From a bacterium (lineage in GTDB: Bacteria; Myxococcota_A; UBA9160; UBA4427): a stretch of 64,000 bases of DNA. The stretch spans positions 248,001 to 312,000 of the forward strand of contig JANSYR010000007.1 in NCBI GenBank assembly GCA_024742285.1. Direction: 5' to 3'. Under the pieces are notes generated by a model. That model did not search any database and was not told the origin of the DNA. It worked only from the letters and a program-made list of their open reading frames with translations. Below, one piece after another: positions 53,501 to 62,450 of this stretch (the first letter of the stretch is position 1; every line of letters begins with the position of its first letter). Both the position numbers and the translations under genes were made by a program.

Positions 53501-56500
53501 GCACGAGACGTCGTCACCAGCACGAACGCGGGCGCCGCCGCAGTCCAGATCCTCGCGAGTGGCGAGAGCCTCCAGTCGCTCCCCTTCGCGATCGTCGGCG
53601 CGCAGGACGACGTCAACGACGGGGACGACGCCTTCGTCACTTCGGGCACGCTCCAGATCGACGCGGAGCGGCAGGCGTCCTTCGCCCGAAACACGCTGCT
53701 GGCCGCCGAGACCTTCGATCTGAACGTCGCGATCGACCCGACTGCGCTGACCCTGGAAGAACAGGGGACCATGCCCCCCACTGGCTTCGACCCGGACGTC
53801 CGCCTCGTCTTCGACGGATCCGGCGGCGCGAACGCGGCCGGGGGTGTCCGCATCCAGGCGGACTCGGTCTCGATCGAGACCGCGCCGGTCCTGGCGGTCA
53901 CCTCGGATCTCGCCGACCCGGTCGACGACCGCGAGACGGAGCTCGCTCGAGAGGCCGGCGCGAACTACGAAGGCTTGCAGCTACGCGACTTCTCCGGCGC
54001 GCTCCGTCCCGAAGCGGTCACGATCACGCAGGCGGAAGCGTTCGCGGTGACGAGCGCGGCCGCGACCGGGGACAACGAGATCTTCTTCGGCGGTCGGTCC
54101 GGTGGCGCGGGCGCCGGAGGCGTCTTCGACACGGCGCAGATCGGCGCCGACGGCCAGCGGATCACGCTGACGAGCGAGTCCGGAACGCTCACGATCGAGG
54201 ATGCCGCCGGCCTGAACGACGACGCGGGGCGAACGCCCGGCGCGGACGCCGGCGCCAGCTGGGTCACGCTGAACGGCGGGCTCCTGCTCGACTCCCAGCT
54301 CCCGGCCCCGGCGGTCGACTTCTCGTCGATCGTGAACCCCTTCGACGTGGCCAGCCTCGCGGTCACGTCCCCGCGCAGCTTCACGATCGACACGAGCGTG
54401 ACCGGCGCGATCCTGGACGCCGACGAACTCTCCTTCACGGCGGGACGCCAGACGGGCATCGAGCAATCCGGCTTCGACGTCGGCCAGCTCGGCGGGACCC
54501 TCGAGGTCCAGGCCGGGCTGACCCTCGCGGCGACGGACGTCCTGTCGCTCCACGCGGGGGCGACCGGCTTCGGCGATCTCGAATTCGATTCGACCGGCGC
54601 GCCGATCCGGCTGCAGGCGAACTCGATCGCACTCCGAGCGGGGGCCGGCGGCGAGACCGAGGGAAGCGAGGCCGAGGGCCGCTCGGCCATCGTCGGCCTC
54701 GCGGCGACGGCCGCGACGCCGATCGAGCTCCGCGACGGGGCCGGCGGTGCGTTCGTCGCCGACGGGACCGAGAAGTCCTTCTCGTTCCGACAAGACGCGG
54801 CGATCGATGCGGCGACCCATCTCCCCACGATCGACCAGTTCGGAATCACGATCGGCAACGGCTTCGGACTCGACGACGAGCGCGTCGACTATGCGCTCCA
54901 GTCCGATTTCGGCGCAATCGACCTGTCGACCGGCGGTTTCGATGCCTCGCAGTTCCGGGACGTCGACATCACGCTGATCGGCCGCGAGACCGGGAGCGGC
55001 GACGCGATCCAGCTGCCGGCGGGATTCGTCTTCGACGGGCGCCACGTGACCCTCGGCGGCGCCACCCGCTTCCTGTACACGACGGAGCTCGCCGACGCCT
55101 TCGCGCCGGCGGGAACCGACGCCGACGGCAAAGAGCTCACCCTTCGCGCCGGCTCCCAGGGCGTCGGAAGCCTGACCTTCCAGAGCGGCGTCGTCGTCCG
55201 GGCCCCGCACATCCGACTGGTCTCCGGCGACGGCTCCAGCGGCAGTACGGGCTCCCGGGTCTCGGTCAGCGGCGCGACCTTCGACCTGACGGACGATCCG
55301 GCCGCCGGTTCGGGTCGAAGCTTCGTGTTCCAGGAAGACCAGACCTTCTCGGAAAGCGACCTCCCGGACCGCGACCAGTTCGTCGAATCAGGCGGCGCGC
55401 CGGTCCTGCCGTCGATCCTCGTGATCCGCAACGACGCCGGCGCGATCGACTGGCGCAACCCCGACTTCACCGACCTGCCCCTCGATCTGGATTCGGGTGC
55501 CGGGCGGCTCGTCCTCGAAGCGGAGGTGATCACGCTCCGCGCGACCCTCTCGGACAGCGACCTGGTGCTCACGTCGGATACCGGCGCCCTCGCGAATCTT
55601 CGCCTCCGCCTGCGCGCGAACGATCTCGACCTGATCGCCACCGGGAACGAGGACGCGGGCTTCGGACGACTCCTCGCGGGCGAGCGAGCCGGCGATACGA
55701 CCGGTGCGATCCCCGCCGGCGGCGACGACACCTTCGACGACGAACGCCTGCTGATCGAAGCCTTCCAGGCGGACGCCGACGCGACGACCCGGAACCTGAG
55801 CGACCTCGCTGCCACGGAAGCCGACCCCGACGTCTTCGACCTCGCGATCGGACGCGGCCCCGAGAGCATCCTCGTCGACGTGGACGGTCAGATCACCGGC
55901 GACGAGCTCTTCGAGAGCTTCAACGTCGGCGGTCACCTCGGCCGTGGACCGACCGACGATGCCTTCGGCGACGACGACCCGACCGACCTCTTCCTCTTCA
56001 CGAGCTTCGACAGCGACGACGACGACCCGCTGGACCCGACGTTCGCCGCGATCACCTTCGGCGCCAACAACGTCACGGGGAGCAACCTCTTCATCGGCAA
56101 CGAGTTCACCCCGATCGAAGACGAAGTCTTCCTCGAAACAGGCGCGTACGAGTTCGGCAGCGTCTCGATCTTCACCGAGGGGAGCATCGTCCTCCGGCCC
56201 GATACGGACATCGATGCCGAGTCCATCGTGCTCGAGGCCGGCTTCCTCGAACAACAGCCCTTCGACGAGATCAACGACGAGAACCCGATGGGTGATCTGA
56301 TCTTCGAGACCTCGGGAGCGGCCGCCTCGGAGCTGACCGCCCGACGGATCGCCCTTCGCGCCGGCAATCTGCGAGACGGCCCGCCCTTCCGTGTCACGAA
56401 CCGGGACTTCGATGGGGACGGCGAACGGGATCCGCTGGTCGACGAGACCCCCGCCGACGACTTCCGGGCCGAGATCGACTTCAGCGGGCTCGAGTCCATC

Positions 56501-59170
56501 TCCGTCCGCGCAGGCGACGGTGAAGGCGACGGCGACACCTCTCTGACCGTTTCGTCGACGGCGGACCTCGACACCGAGCCGATCGTCGCCGCGCTGAACG
56601 CGGGCACCGGCCGCTTCGGCCGCGTCGAGCTCGCCTCGGTCCAGGCGGAGACCACGGTCGCGGACGCCGGCGGTCTGGTCGCGCTCGACGTCCTCGCGAA
56701 TTCCGCCGAAACCCTCTCGCTCGGCTCCGACGAGGAAGACGCGAGCCTGCGCATCGTCCTGGGCGCGGGAACCGCTCCCGCTCCCTTCTCGACCGCCGCC
56801 GGCTTCGGGGGCACCGTCGAGCTCCGCTCGAACGACATCACGATCGATGCGACCGGCGCGGGCGTGCAGCTCCAGCTCGACGACCCGAACCTGCGGATCG
56901 TCAGCCGCGCGCTTCGCAGCGACTTCGACGACGTGGACGAACTCGGCCGTGTCGCGAGCGACCCCGACGTGCTCGAACGCTCGCGTTTCACCCTCATCCA
57001 GGACAACGACTTCTCGACGACGACGCTGCCGCGCCTCGATCGCTACTTCCGCCGCGGCTTCGCCTTCGGCTCGTCGGAGCTCGAGACCGACCGCCGCGTG
57101 GATCTCCGCTTCGTCGAGATCCGACTCCAGACGGACGACGACCTCGTCTTCACCGACGACCTCCGCAACGGCGTGATCGGATCGAACCTCGTGCTGGAGA
57201 CCACCGGGCCGGGCGGCGTGCTCGACCTCGCGCTCACGGACTTCCGCCCCGGCATCTCGAACTACGCCTTCGAGTCGCTCACCGACGTCGAAAACGCCAA
57301 CAACGCCGCGATCGAGCTCGCCTCCTTCCAGATCGCCGGCTTCGACGAGGTCACGGTCCCCGACTTCGCCCCGACCCTCGCGGCCCCGAACGGCGCCCCC
57401 CCGACCTCCGACTCGATCGACTTCACGGTCGAGACGACGGGCGACCAGCTCTGGGACACCGACGTGCGTCTCGCCGGCACCCTCGACGTCGTCGGCCGGG
57501 ATCTGACCTTCGGCGGCGACGTCTTCCGTGACGGGGGTGCCCCGATCGGGGCCGGCCTCGTCGTCCAGACCCGCGGCCAGGTCTTCTTCGAAGGGGATCT
57601 CGGCTTCGACAACGACACCGGCACGCCCACCAACGGCAGCACGCCCGCCGAGCGACTCGCGTTCCTCCATGTCCTCTTCGACGACGCCGACGACGCCGAC
57701 GGCCGGGTGCAGTTCGGTCGGCGCATCGACGACGACAACGGAAACGGGATCGACGACCAGCAAGACATCCTGGACGAGGGAATGGGCGATCCCGACTTCG
57801 AGCTCCCCGGCGATCGCGACACGATCGCCGAGACGCCGATCGACGAAGACCGCTTCGTCTTCGTCGAGGGCGACACCGTCTTCGCGAGCCTCGCTCTGAG
57901 CGAACCGGGCGACCCGACCGAGGCCGACGCCGATCCGGCGGAGGACTTCCGGAGCGCGATTGCCGGCGCCGTCGGTCTCGACGCCATCGAGAGCGTCCTG
58001 ACCGGCTTCCGGGAAGACGGCGTCGGCCGCGAGGACACGTCCCCGCTCGCGACGATCGGCCAGGGCGCCGGCAACCTCACGTTCCGCAGCACGGGTGGCG
58101 GGTCCTTCGTGATGGCCTCCGGCGAACGCCTCGCCGTCGCGGGGGACCTCCGGATCGACCACGCGGGTCAGGCGGTCACGCTCGGGGACGTCGCCGCGGG
58201 CGGCGCGAACGGCATCACCGTCGTCGCCAACGAGATCGGCCTCGTCCGGCGCAACGCCGGGGTGACCTTCCTCCCGAACGGCGCGTCGACCCAGGACGGC
58301 GGCCCGGTCATCGTCGCGAACGCCCTGGACTTCGGCGGCGTCACGCCGAGCGCGATCGGTCGCGGAAAGCAGATCGGCTTCGGCCTGCCGGATCCCTTCG
58401 ACCCCGCGCTGCCCGCCTTCCTCTCGCGCTTCCCCGCCGCGGCGATCTCGGCCGACGGCACGGGTCTCGACGCCTCCGATTTCCGCTTCACACGGGGGTC
58501 GAGCCTGCTCGACCAGGTCGCCGCGCCGATTCCCCTCGGCGCCTCGCGCTCCGAGCTGACGGGCGCGATTCCGCCTCACGATCGGGCTCGAGCCGACCGG
58601 AAGCGGCGCGACCTCCCTCCGCTCCAGAATCCGGAGCGGATGGCCGAGCTCGGCGTCGATGCGCGGGAGACCCCGGTCGAGACCCTGGTCGCTCGCCTCG
58701 AGGGGGGTGCCATCCTCGACGACACCGGTCAGTACCCGAAGGACGGCAACGTCCCGGTCACCGACAGCCGACTGAACCCGACGGACGCCGAGGCGGCGAT
58801 CGCGCTCTACGAATCGCTCTTCGGGAGCGAAGGCGAGCGGGCCCCGGAGGTCAAGGCGGTCCTGCAGGACGCGCTCGACCGATACCGGGCACAGACCCGC
58901 TCGCGACGGATCGTCGGCTTCGAGCTGCGCCGCTTCGTGAAGAACCGGCCGAGCACGCTGCTCGAGGCCTACGGGACCCTCGATCAGCTCGACGCCCTCT
59001 TCCGCTACCACCGCCGACTCGGCCTCTCCCGGGGCGAGTTCCGGGTGATCCAGCGGGAATGGCTCGAGGCCATCCAGCCCGAGGGCATCACCCTCGACGA
59101 GCTGTCCGAGGCGATCCACCCGTCGCGCTACGTCCGCGGCTCGGACATTCTCGACATCTTCGGACGCTAG
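50540..59170 (+). CDS. TpsA: very large filamentous haemagglutinin-like exoprotein
   Basis: About 2876 residues from the ATG at 50540, or 2842 from the GTG at 50642. After a long basic n-region and signal (ARLLVAAIVSLTPATGFAG) comes the TPS secretion domain with APNGIYIGTTAIIDVGNLVAVGADL, the NPNGI-type motif of TpsA proteins. Then ~2,400 residues of acidic, Asp/Gly-rich beta-helical repeats. A recurrent motif of the type F-x-F/L-x-Q/E-D with LPxxD(Q/R)(F/Y) appears at about 54776, 55320 and 56988. The C-terminal ~220 residues are non-repetitive, with no recognised toxin or Ig domain. Adhesin or surface-layer role is likely; the TpsB partner is just upstream. Confidence 0.88.
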   Translation: MRCSASSTDAGRREGRPRDARARTRGKRSAFERAVARLLVAAIVSLTPATGFAGEEFQSADQAVMLTPGEIDNSQRGLTVIHSAEQEGVTDWRGGFDQPVDNTLIFSLTAEGAQHLNLIGGDQIAMIHGQVRSGADDTIIFAAPNGIYIGTTAIIDVGNLVAVGADLTDIDSIGGRDLELTGRVVAAPGSVIAAEENVLLYGTDVLLAGEIFTPGGRLLAVGADSIHFLDADTITEGLTNPMDLIALTGNGGVQNLGELTAETAALIGRRVVNTGHIEIEDGTLMMLGGEAVRLVEFDNPVVVEIPRANGPDNHVEAPEYAVENRGTIDAGRGRVRLAAADPLGWGIRQIAEAGGDTPSIRAGTIEIAGGENGRVEIAGVLDASDRSDDGLGGTIDVTGETIVLAGDVRADDGTIIAEGATLDASGGAGGGSIRVGGDELGKGELQRARGLVVAEGAEVRADAITNGDGGRVILFAESLTHIAGAVSARGGAEGGDGGFVETSGLERLSLETTPDLSAPEGEGGHWLIDPFSIRLVDEDNDLDCGFGQPACLNRAVEAILDPNFDSAGFDDVLRAIDFEVGGTDPNTVDVALIVRALSVGTDVTLSTEAFDPRVESRDEIADGAGNIDVEADILIPDGAAAPGTRATLTLLAAGDINIDANILVGDGDTTVTPNMSLGLVFNANDQAQRDPNEDFDRDQVNGDVNIRADMRTGGGGFVARGISVRQDAGFTLETDGGSVFLQSGSIDRFGNVGEFEASSRSEFDPTTAGISTGIDIDGTIDTARPDDDALEGGAITLEAASVNVRRRLSPTEIFIEAGELDVSGTLRSGGGAMSLRAGVSGTTSVGNARFDGATLDARFTNPAVDSDGGPISIVANRLDPEDRQLRSVDVVDDMSPDAQGGVIAMSGANDVRTEGGLLTIGSATTRSVSLEGTFDTTGGDDGENGLLAVFAGDRSGIDTDDDLYGNGEITIGGSTPTTLAAAGITLRARDVVTSTNAGAAAVQILASGESLQSLPFAIVGAQDDVNDGDDAFVTSGTLQIDAERQASFARNTLLAAETFDLNVAIDPTALTLEEQGTMPPTGFDPDVRLVFDGSGGANAAGGVRIQADSVSIETAPVLAVTSDLADPVDDRETELAREAGANYEGLQLRDFSGALRPEAVTITQAEAFAVTSAAATGDNEIFFGGRSGGAGAGGVFDTAQIGADGQRITLTSESGTLTIEDAAGLNDDAGRTPGADAGASWVTLNGGLLLDSQLPAPAVDFSSIVNPFDVASLAVTSPRSFTIDTSVTGAILDADELSFTAGRQTGIEQSGFDVGQLGGTLEVQAGLTLAATDVLSLHAGATGFGDLEFDSTGAPIRLQANSIALRAGAGGETEGSEAEGRSAIVGLAATAATPIELRDGAGGAFVADGTEKSFSFRQDAAIDAATHLPTIDQFGITIGNGFGLDDERVDYALQSDFGAIDLSTGGFDASQFRDVDITLIGRETGSGDAIQLPAGFVFDGRHVTLGGATRFLYTTELADAFAPAGTDADGKELTLRAGSQGVGSLTFQSGVVVRAPHIRLVSGDGSSGSTGSRVSVSGATFDLTDDPAAGSGRSFVFQEDQTFSESDLPDRDQFVESGGAPVLPSILVIRNDAGAIDWRNPDFTDLPLDLDSGAGRLVLEAEVITLRATLSDSDLVLTSDTGALANLRLRLRANDLDLIATGNEDAGFGRLLAGERAGDTTGAIPAGGDDTFDDERLLIEAFQADADATTRNLSDLAATEADPDVFDLAIGRGPESILVDVDGQITGDELFESFNVGGHLGRGPTDDAFGDDDPTDLFLFTSFDSDDDDPLDPTFAAITFGANNVTGSNLFIGNEFTPIEDEVFLETGAYEFGSVSIFTEGSIVLRPDTDIDAESIVLEAGFLEQQPFDEINDENPMGDLIFETSGAAASELTARRIALRAGNLRDGPPFRVTNRDFDGDGERDPLVDETPADDFRAEIDFSGLESISVRAGDGEGDGDTSLTVSSTADLDTEPIVAALNAGTGRFGRVELASVQAETTVADAGGLVALDVLANSAETLSLGSDEEDASLRIVLGAGTAPAPFSTAAGFGGTVELRSNDITIDATGAGVQLQLDDPNLRIVSRALRSDFDDVDELGRVASDPDVLERSRFTLIQDNDFSTTTLPRLDRYFRRGFAFGSSELETDRRVDLRFVEIRLQTDDDLVFTDDLRNGVIGSNLVLETTGPGGVLDLALTDFRPGISNYAFESLTDVENANNAAIELASFQIAGFDEVTVPDFAPTLAAPNGAPPTSDSIDFTVETTGDQLWDTDVRLAGTLDVVGRDLTFGGDVFRDGGAPIGAGLVVQTRGQVFFEGDLGFDNDTGTPTNGSTPAERLAFLHVLFDDADDADGRVQFGRRIDDDNGNGIDDQQDILDEGMGDPDFELPGDRDTIAETPIDEDRFVFVEGDTVFASLALSEPGDPTEADADPAEDFRSAIAGAVGLDAIESVLTGFREDGVGREDTSPLATIGQGAGNLTFRSTGGGSFVMASGERLAVAGDLRIDHAGQAVTLGDVAAGGANGITVVANEIGLVRRNAGVTFLPNGASTQDGGPVIVANALDFGGVTPSAIGRGKQIGFGLPDPFDPALPAFLSRFPAAAISADGTGLDASDFRFTRGSSLLDQVAAPIPLGASRSELTGAIPPHDRARADRKRRDLPPLQNPERMAELGVDARETPVETLVARLEGGAILDDTGQYPKDGNVPVTDSRLNPTDAEAAIALYESLFGSEGERAPEVKAVLQDALDRYRAQTRSRRIVGFELRRFVKNRPSTLLEAYGTLDQLDALFRYHRRLGLSRGEFRVIQREWLEAIQPEGITLDELSEAIHPSRYVRGSDILDIFGR

Positions 59171-59284
59171 GCCTCGACGGAATCGGGCCGTCCGATCGTG
59201 GGACGCTCGGCCCCAACCGGATCGGGCCGTCCGGTCGTGGGACGCTCGGCCCCAACGGGATCGGTTCGTTGGAGCGTCGGACGC
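59162..59284 (+). repeat. 39-bp tandem repeat across the tpsA stop codon
   Basis: Units start at 59162, 59201 and 59240, each beginning GGACGCT and sharing GATCGGGCCGTCCG-type sequence; a fragment follows at 59279. Unit 1 includes the TAG of tpsA; units 2 and 3 have TCG there. 39 bp is 13 codons, so reading through would stay in frame. Confidence 0.8.
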
Positions 59285-59343
59285 GGAAACGGGAACGGGC
59301 CCGTCGGGACGCGACGGCGCCGACCGTCGCGCCCGGGATCCGG

Positions 59344-60801
59344 CTACCAGACCTCGACTTCGCCGAGCGACTCGAGCTGGGGGACGATCTCGGCCGCGGG
59401 GCCGAGCACGACGATCGCGGCGCGATCCGGGGCCAGCCGTTTGCGCGTGACCGCGTGCACGGTCTCGAGGTCGACCGCACGGAGCCGTCCGCGATAGGTG
59501 TCCAGGGAATCGTCGGGCAGGCCGTGCACCTCGAGATCGACGAGGGACGAGAGGACCGACTGGCTGGTCTCGAGCGAGAGCCCGAACCGTCCGACGTTGT
59601 ACGAGACGAACTTCGCGAGCTCTTCCGGCGAGACGGGCCGGGTCTCCCGGATCGCCGACATCTCCGCGAGGACGAGATCCACCACGCGGCGGACCTGATC
59701 CTTGCGCGTGAAGGTCGAGATCGAGAAGGGTCCCGGAACCGCGCGCAACGAGAAGCCCGAGCCGATTCCGTAGGTCAGCCCCTCGTCGGACCGGATCTTC
59801 TTCATCAGACGCGAGGAGAAACCGCTGCCTCCGAGCGCGTCGTTCATCAGGTCGAGGGGGATCCGCTCGGGCTCGGTTCGCGCGATGCCTTCGTGGGCGA
59901 CGATGATCCGGGCCTGGCCGAGCTCGGGCTTGTCCACCACGACGATCCGCCGGGCCTCCGGCGCGCGCTCCGGGGTCGGCGGCGTCTTCGGCGGCACCGG
60001 GCCCGACTCGAGGCCGCCGAAGAGCGCCTCGACCTCCGCGACGAGGACCTCGGCGTCGATGTCCCCGACGGCCCAGAAGATCGCGTTCGAAGGAACGAGT
60101 CGGTCGGTCCAGTAGGCCATCACGTCGTCGAGGGTCAGCGCGGCGATCGTCTCCTCGGTTCCGGCGCGCGGAACGCCGTAGCGATGGTCCTCGTAGAGCG
60201 CCCGGATCGCGTTCCACCGGATCAGCGTGGCCGGATCGTCCTGCGCCGACACCAGGCCCGCGCGATGTTCCGCGACGGCCTTCGCGAACTCGCCTTCGTC
60301 GAAGCGCGGACGAAGCGCCACGTCGCCGAGGATCTCCATCAGGAGCTCCCGGGTCTCGGCGAGTCCCGCGAGCGAGATCCCCGTCGTGTCCCAGCCGGCG
60401 TCGACCGAGAGCGACGCTCCGGCGTCCTCGACGACCTTCGCCAGCTCGAGGACGTCGCGATCACCGGCACCGCGCTGGAGCACTTCACTCGTGATCGCAG
60501 CCACCCCGGCCTTCCCGGGCGGAACACTCCCGGCCCCGCGGCGAAGCTCGAGGCCGAGCGCGACTCGCGGCAGGTGGTGGTCTTCGAGGATCAGGATCGT
60601 GAGCCCGTTCTCGAGGGTCGCCCGGTGGAGCGCACCGGCCTCGACGATCGGACCTTCCGCGGGCGGCGGCGGCGGCAGCTCCCAGGCCGGCGGCGGAGCG
60701 CCGCCCAGGGCCGGCGGGAGGCTCGCGCAGCCCGAGAGCGCGAGCGGGGCCAGCAGGGACAGGGACGTCGCCCGGAGGAGCTTGCGCGCCGTTCGCTTCA
60801 T
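59344..60801 (-). CDS. M16 peptidase-like lipoprotein without the zinc motif
   Basis: 485 residues. Lipobox PLALSGCAS gives a lipoprotein with a Pro-rich linker. It has the two M16 halves (about 55-245 and 260-470), with the second-half ERIPLDLMNDALGGSGFSSRLMKKIRSDEGLTYGIGSGF. The inverted zinc motif HxxEH is missing: at its place reads GVAAITSEVLQ, so it is not a zinc peptidase alone. In pairs such as YmxG/PqqL-like M16 proteins, one active and one inactive chain form a dimer. Its ATG overlaps the stop of the active partner (ATGA). Confidence 0.88.
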   Translation of the reverse strand: MKRTARKLLRATSLSLLAPLALSGCASLPPALGGAPPPAWELPPPPPAEGPIVEAGALHRATLENGLTILILEDHHLPRVALGLELRRGAGSVPPGKAGVAAITSEVLQRGAGDRDVLELAKVVEDAGASLSVDAGWDTTGISLAGLAETRELLMEILGDVALRPRFDEGEFAKAVAEHRAGLVSAQDDPATLIRWNAIRALYEDHRYGVPRAGTEETIAALTLDDVMAYWTDRLVPSNAIFWAVGDIDAEVLVAEVEALFGGLESGPVPPKTPPTPERAPEARRIVVVDKPELGQARIIVAHEGIARTEPERIPLDLMNDALGGSGFSSRLMKKIRSDEGLTYGIGSGFSLRAVPGPFSISTFTRKDQVRRVVDLVLAEMSAIRETRPVSPEELAKFVSYNVGRFGLSLETSQSVLSSLVDLEVHGLPDDSLDTYRGRLRAVDLETVHAVTRKRLAPDRAAIVVLGPAAEIVPQLESLGEVEVW

Positions 60802-62309
60802 CGGGCACCCCCTTCGTTCACCGCGATTTCTTCTTCGGTCGCTCCCGGCATCTCGACGGGCGGCGCCATGACGCGGACGACGTTCCGTCCGGAATCCGTC
60901 AGGTAGGTCGCGACGACGCGCTGGACGTCCTCCGCATCGACCGCACGGATCGCCGCGATCCGCTCGGAGAGGGGCCGAACGCGCCCGAAGGTCACGATCT
61001 CGCGGCCGAGCCGGCTCGCCATCGCGTGGTTCGTCGCGAAGCGGTTGATGAGGGAGACCTCCATCTGCCGCTTCGCCCGGTTCACTTCCTCGTCGGTCAC
61101 ACCCTCCCGGGCGACCTTCGCGATCTCGGCCATGAAGGCCGCTTCGAGGGTCTCGAGGTCGACGCCCGGCCGCGCACCGGCGGAGGCGTAGAACATGCCA
61201 GCGTCGGTCATCTCCCAGTAGCTGCCGTGGGCGTAGAGGGCGATCTCCTTGTCGTAGACGAGAGAGCGATAGAGGCGACTGGAGCGCCCGCCCGACAGGA
61301 TCTGGCTCGCGACGTCGAGGGCCTCGCCGTCCTCGTGGCCCGTGGGCGGCGTATGCCAACCCGCGAACAGCAGCGGGAGCTGTGCCTCGAAGTAGACGTC
61401 GGAGCGACGCTCGCCGCGCTGGGGAACGACCGTCGTCGGGTTGCGCGGAATCGCCGGCGCGCTCGGCAGCCGCCCGAAGGCGCGCTCGATGTGCGCGAGG
61501 GTCGGTTCGGTCTCGAAGTCGCCGACGATCACGAGCGTCAGGTTGTTGGCGGCATAGTAGGTGTCGAAGAAGGCCTGACAGGCTTCGACGGTCACCTGCT
61601 CGACGTCGGTCCGCCAACCGATCGTGGGCCAGCGGTAGGGATGCGCCTTCCAGACCAGCGCCGCGAGCGCCTCGAAGCCTCGACCGTCCGGGGTGTCCTC
61701 GGTCCGGAGCCGGCGCTCCTCGAGGACGACCTCCCGCTCGCTCTCGAGGGTCTCGTCGTCGATCACCAGGTTGAGGAAGCGCTCCGCCTCGAGGTCGATC
61801 ACGAGGGGCAGGGACTCCGACGTCACGTCCTCGTGGTAGACCGTCACGTCCCGGCTCGTGTAGGCGTTGATCCGCCCGCCGCGCTCGTTGATGAGCTGGG
61901 CGTGGACCTCCTCCCCGATGTTCTCGGAGCCCTTGAACATCATGTGTTCGAAGAGGTGGGCGATCCCGGTATGGAAGGACTCGTCCGCGGAGCCGGCGTC
62001 CACCCAGAGCTGGACCGCCACCACCGGCGTCCGATGATCCTCGAGCAGCACGACCCGGAACCCGTTGTCCAGCCGCGTCTCGAACATCGCCTCGGCCGGA
62101 TCCGCCACGGCGGACGACGTGGCCTGCTCGGCCACCGGATCGACAGTCGCCTCGCCGCTCGCATGAGCGCCCGGAGAAGCGAGCAATCCGGCCGCGGAAA
62201 AGAGCGCAGCCGCGCGCGCAGCGCGGCCGACGATCGATGGCCGGGAGAATCGCGCGGCCACCCCCAGCCGTGCGAAGAGACCCTCGAGAGGGCGTGCTCG
62301 GTCCGTCAT
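60798..62309 (-). CDS. M16 family zinc peptidase
   Basis: 503 residues. Zinc motif GIAHLFEHMMFKG (HxxEH) with the third ligand Glu in REVVLEERRLR is intact. A likely signal or membrane segment covers the N-terminal 45 residues (AARAAALFSAAGLLASPGAHAS). The second half (GSYWEMTDAGMFYASAGARPG, NRAKRQMEVSLINRFATN) is typical. Probably a periplasmic or outer-membrane-associated peptidase that works with the inactive lipoprotein next to it. The start 62309 follows the signal peptide; longer frames upstream lie across the opposite-strand CoA-binding gene. Confidence 0.92.
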   Translation of the reverse strand: MTDRARPLEGLFARLGVAARFSRPSIVGRAARAAALFSAAGLLASPGAHASGEATVDPVAEQATSSAVADPAEAMFETRLDNGFRVVLLEDHRTPVVAVQLWVDAGSADESFHTGIAHLFEHMMFKGSENIGEEVHAQLINERGGRINAYTSRDVTVYHEDVTSESLPLVIDLEAERFLNLVIDDETLESEREVVLEERRLRTEDTPDGRGFEALAALVWKAHPYRWPTIGWRTDVEQVTVEACQAFFDTYYAANNLTLVIVGDFETEPTLAHIERAFGRLPSAPAIPRNPTTVVPQRGERRSDVYFEAQLPLLFAGWHTPPTGHEDGEALDVASQILSGGRSSRLYRSLVYDKEIALYAHGSYWEMTDAGMFYASAGARPGVDLETLEAAFMAEIAKVAREGVTDEEVNRAKRQMEVSLINRFATNHAMASRLGREIVTFGRVRPLSERIAAIRAVDAEDVQRVVATYLTDSGRNVVRVMAPPVEMPGATEEEIAVNEGGAR

Positions 62310-62450
62310 GGCCGGGACCGTATCGATTGCGCCCGGAAGTGTCGAGGATGAGCCGGCCCACGGACGAATCCGCGACGAAGGAAGCCGTGCTGGAAAACGG
62401 CTAATCTGGGGCGCCCCCCTCCCGGAGAGCGGGAACGAGGAACCGGACGA

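Noticed and set aside
55388-60217. Very long open frame on the minus strand opposite tpsA (over 1,600 codons)
   Set aside because: It runs antisense to the TpsA gene, has biased Arg/Glu/Val/Asp composition typical of shadows in GC-rich coding DNA, and has no recognisable domain. The plus-strand TpsA has a TPS domain and a TpsB partner.
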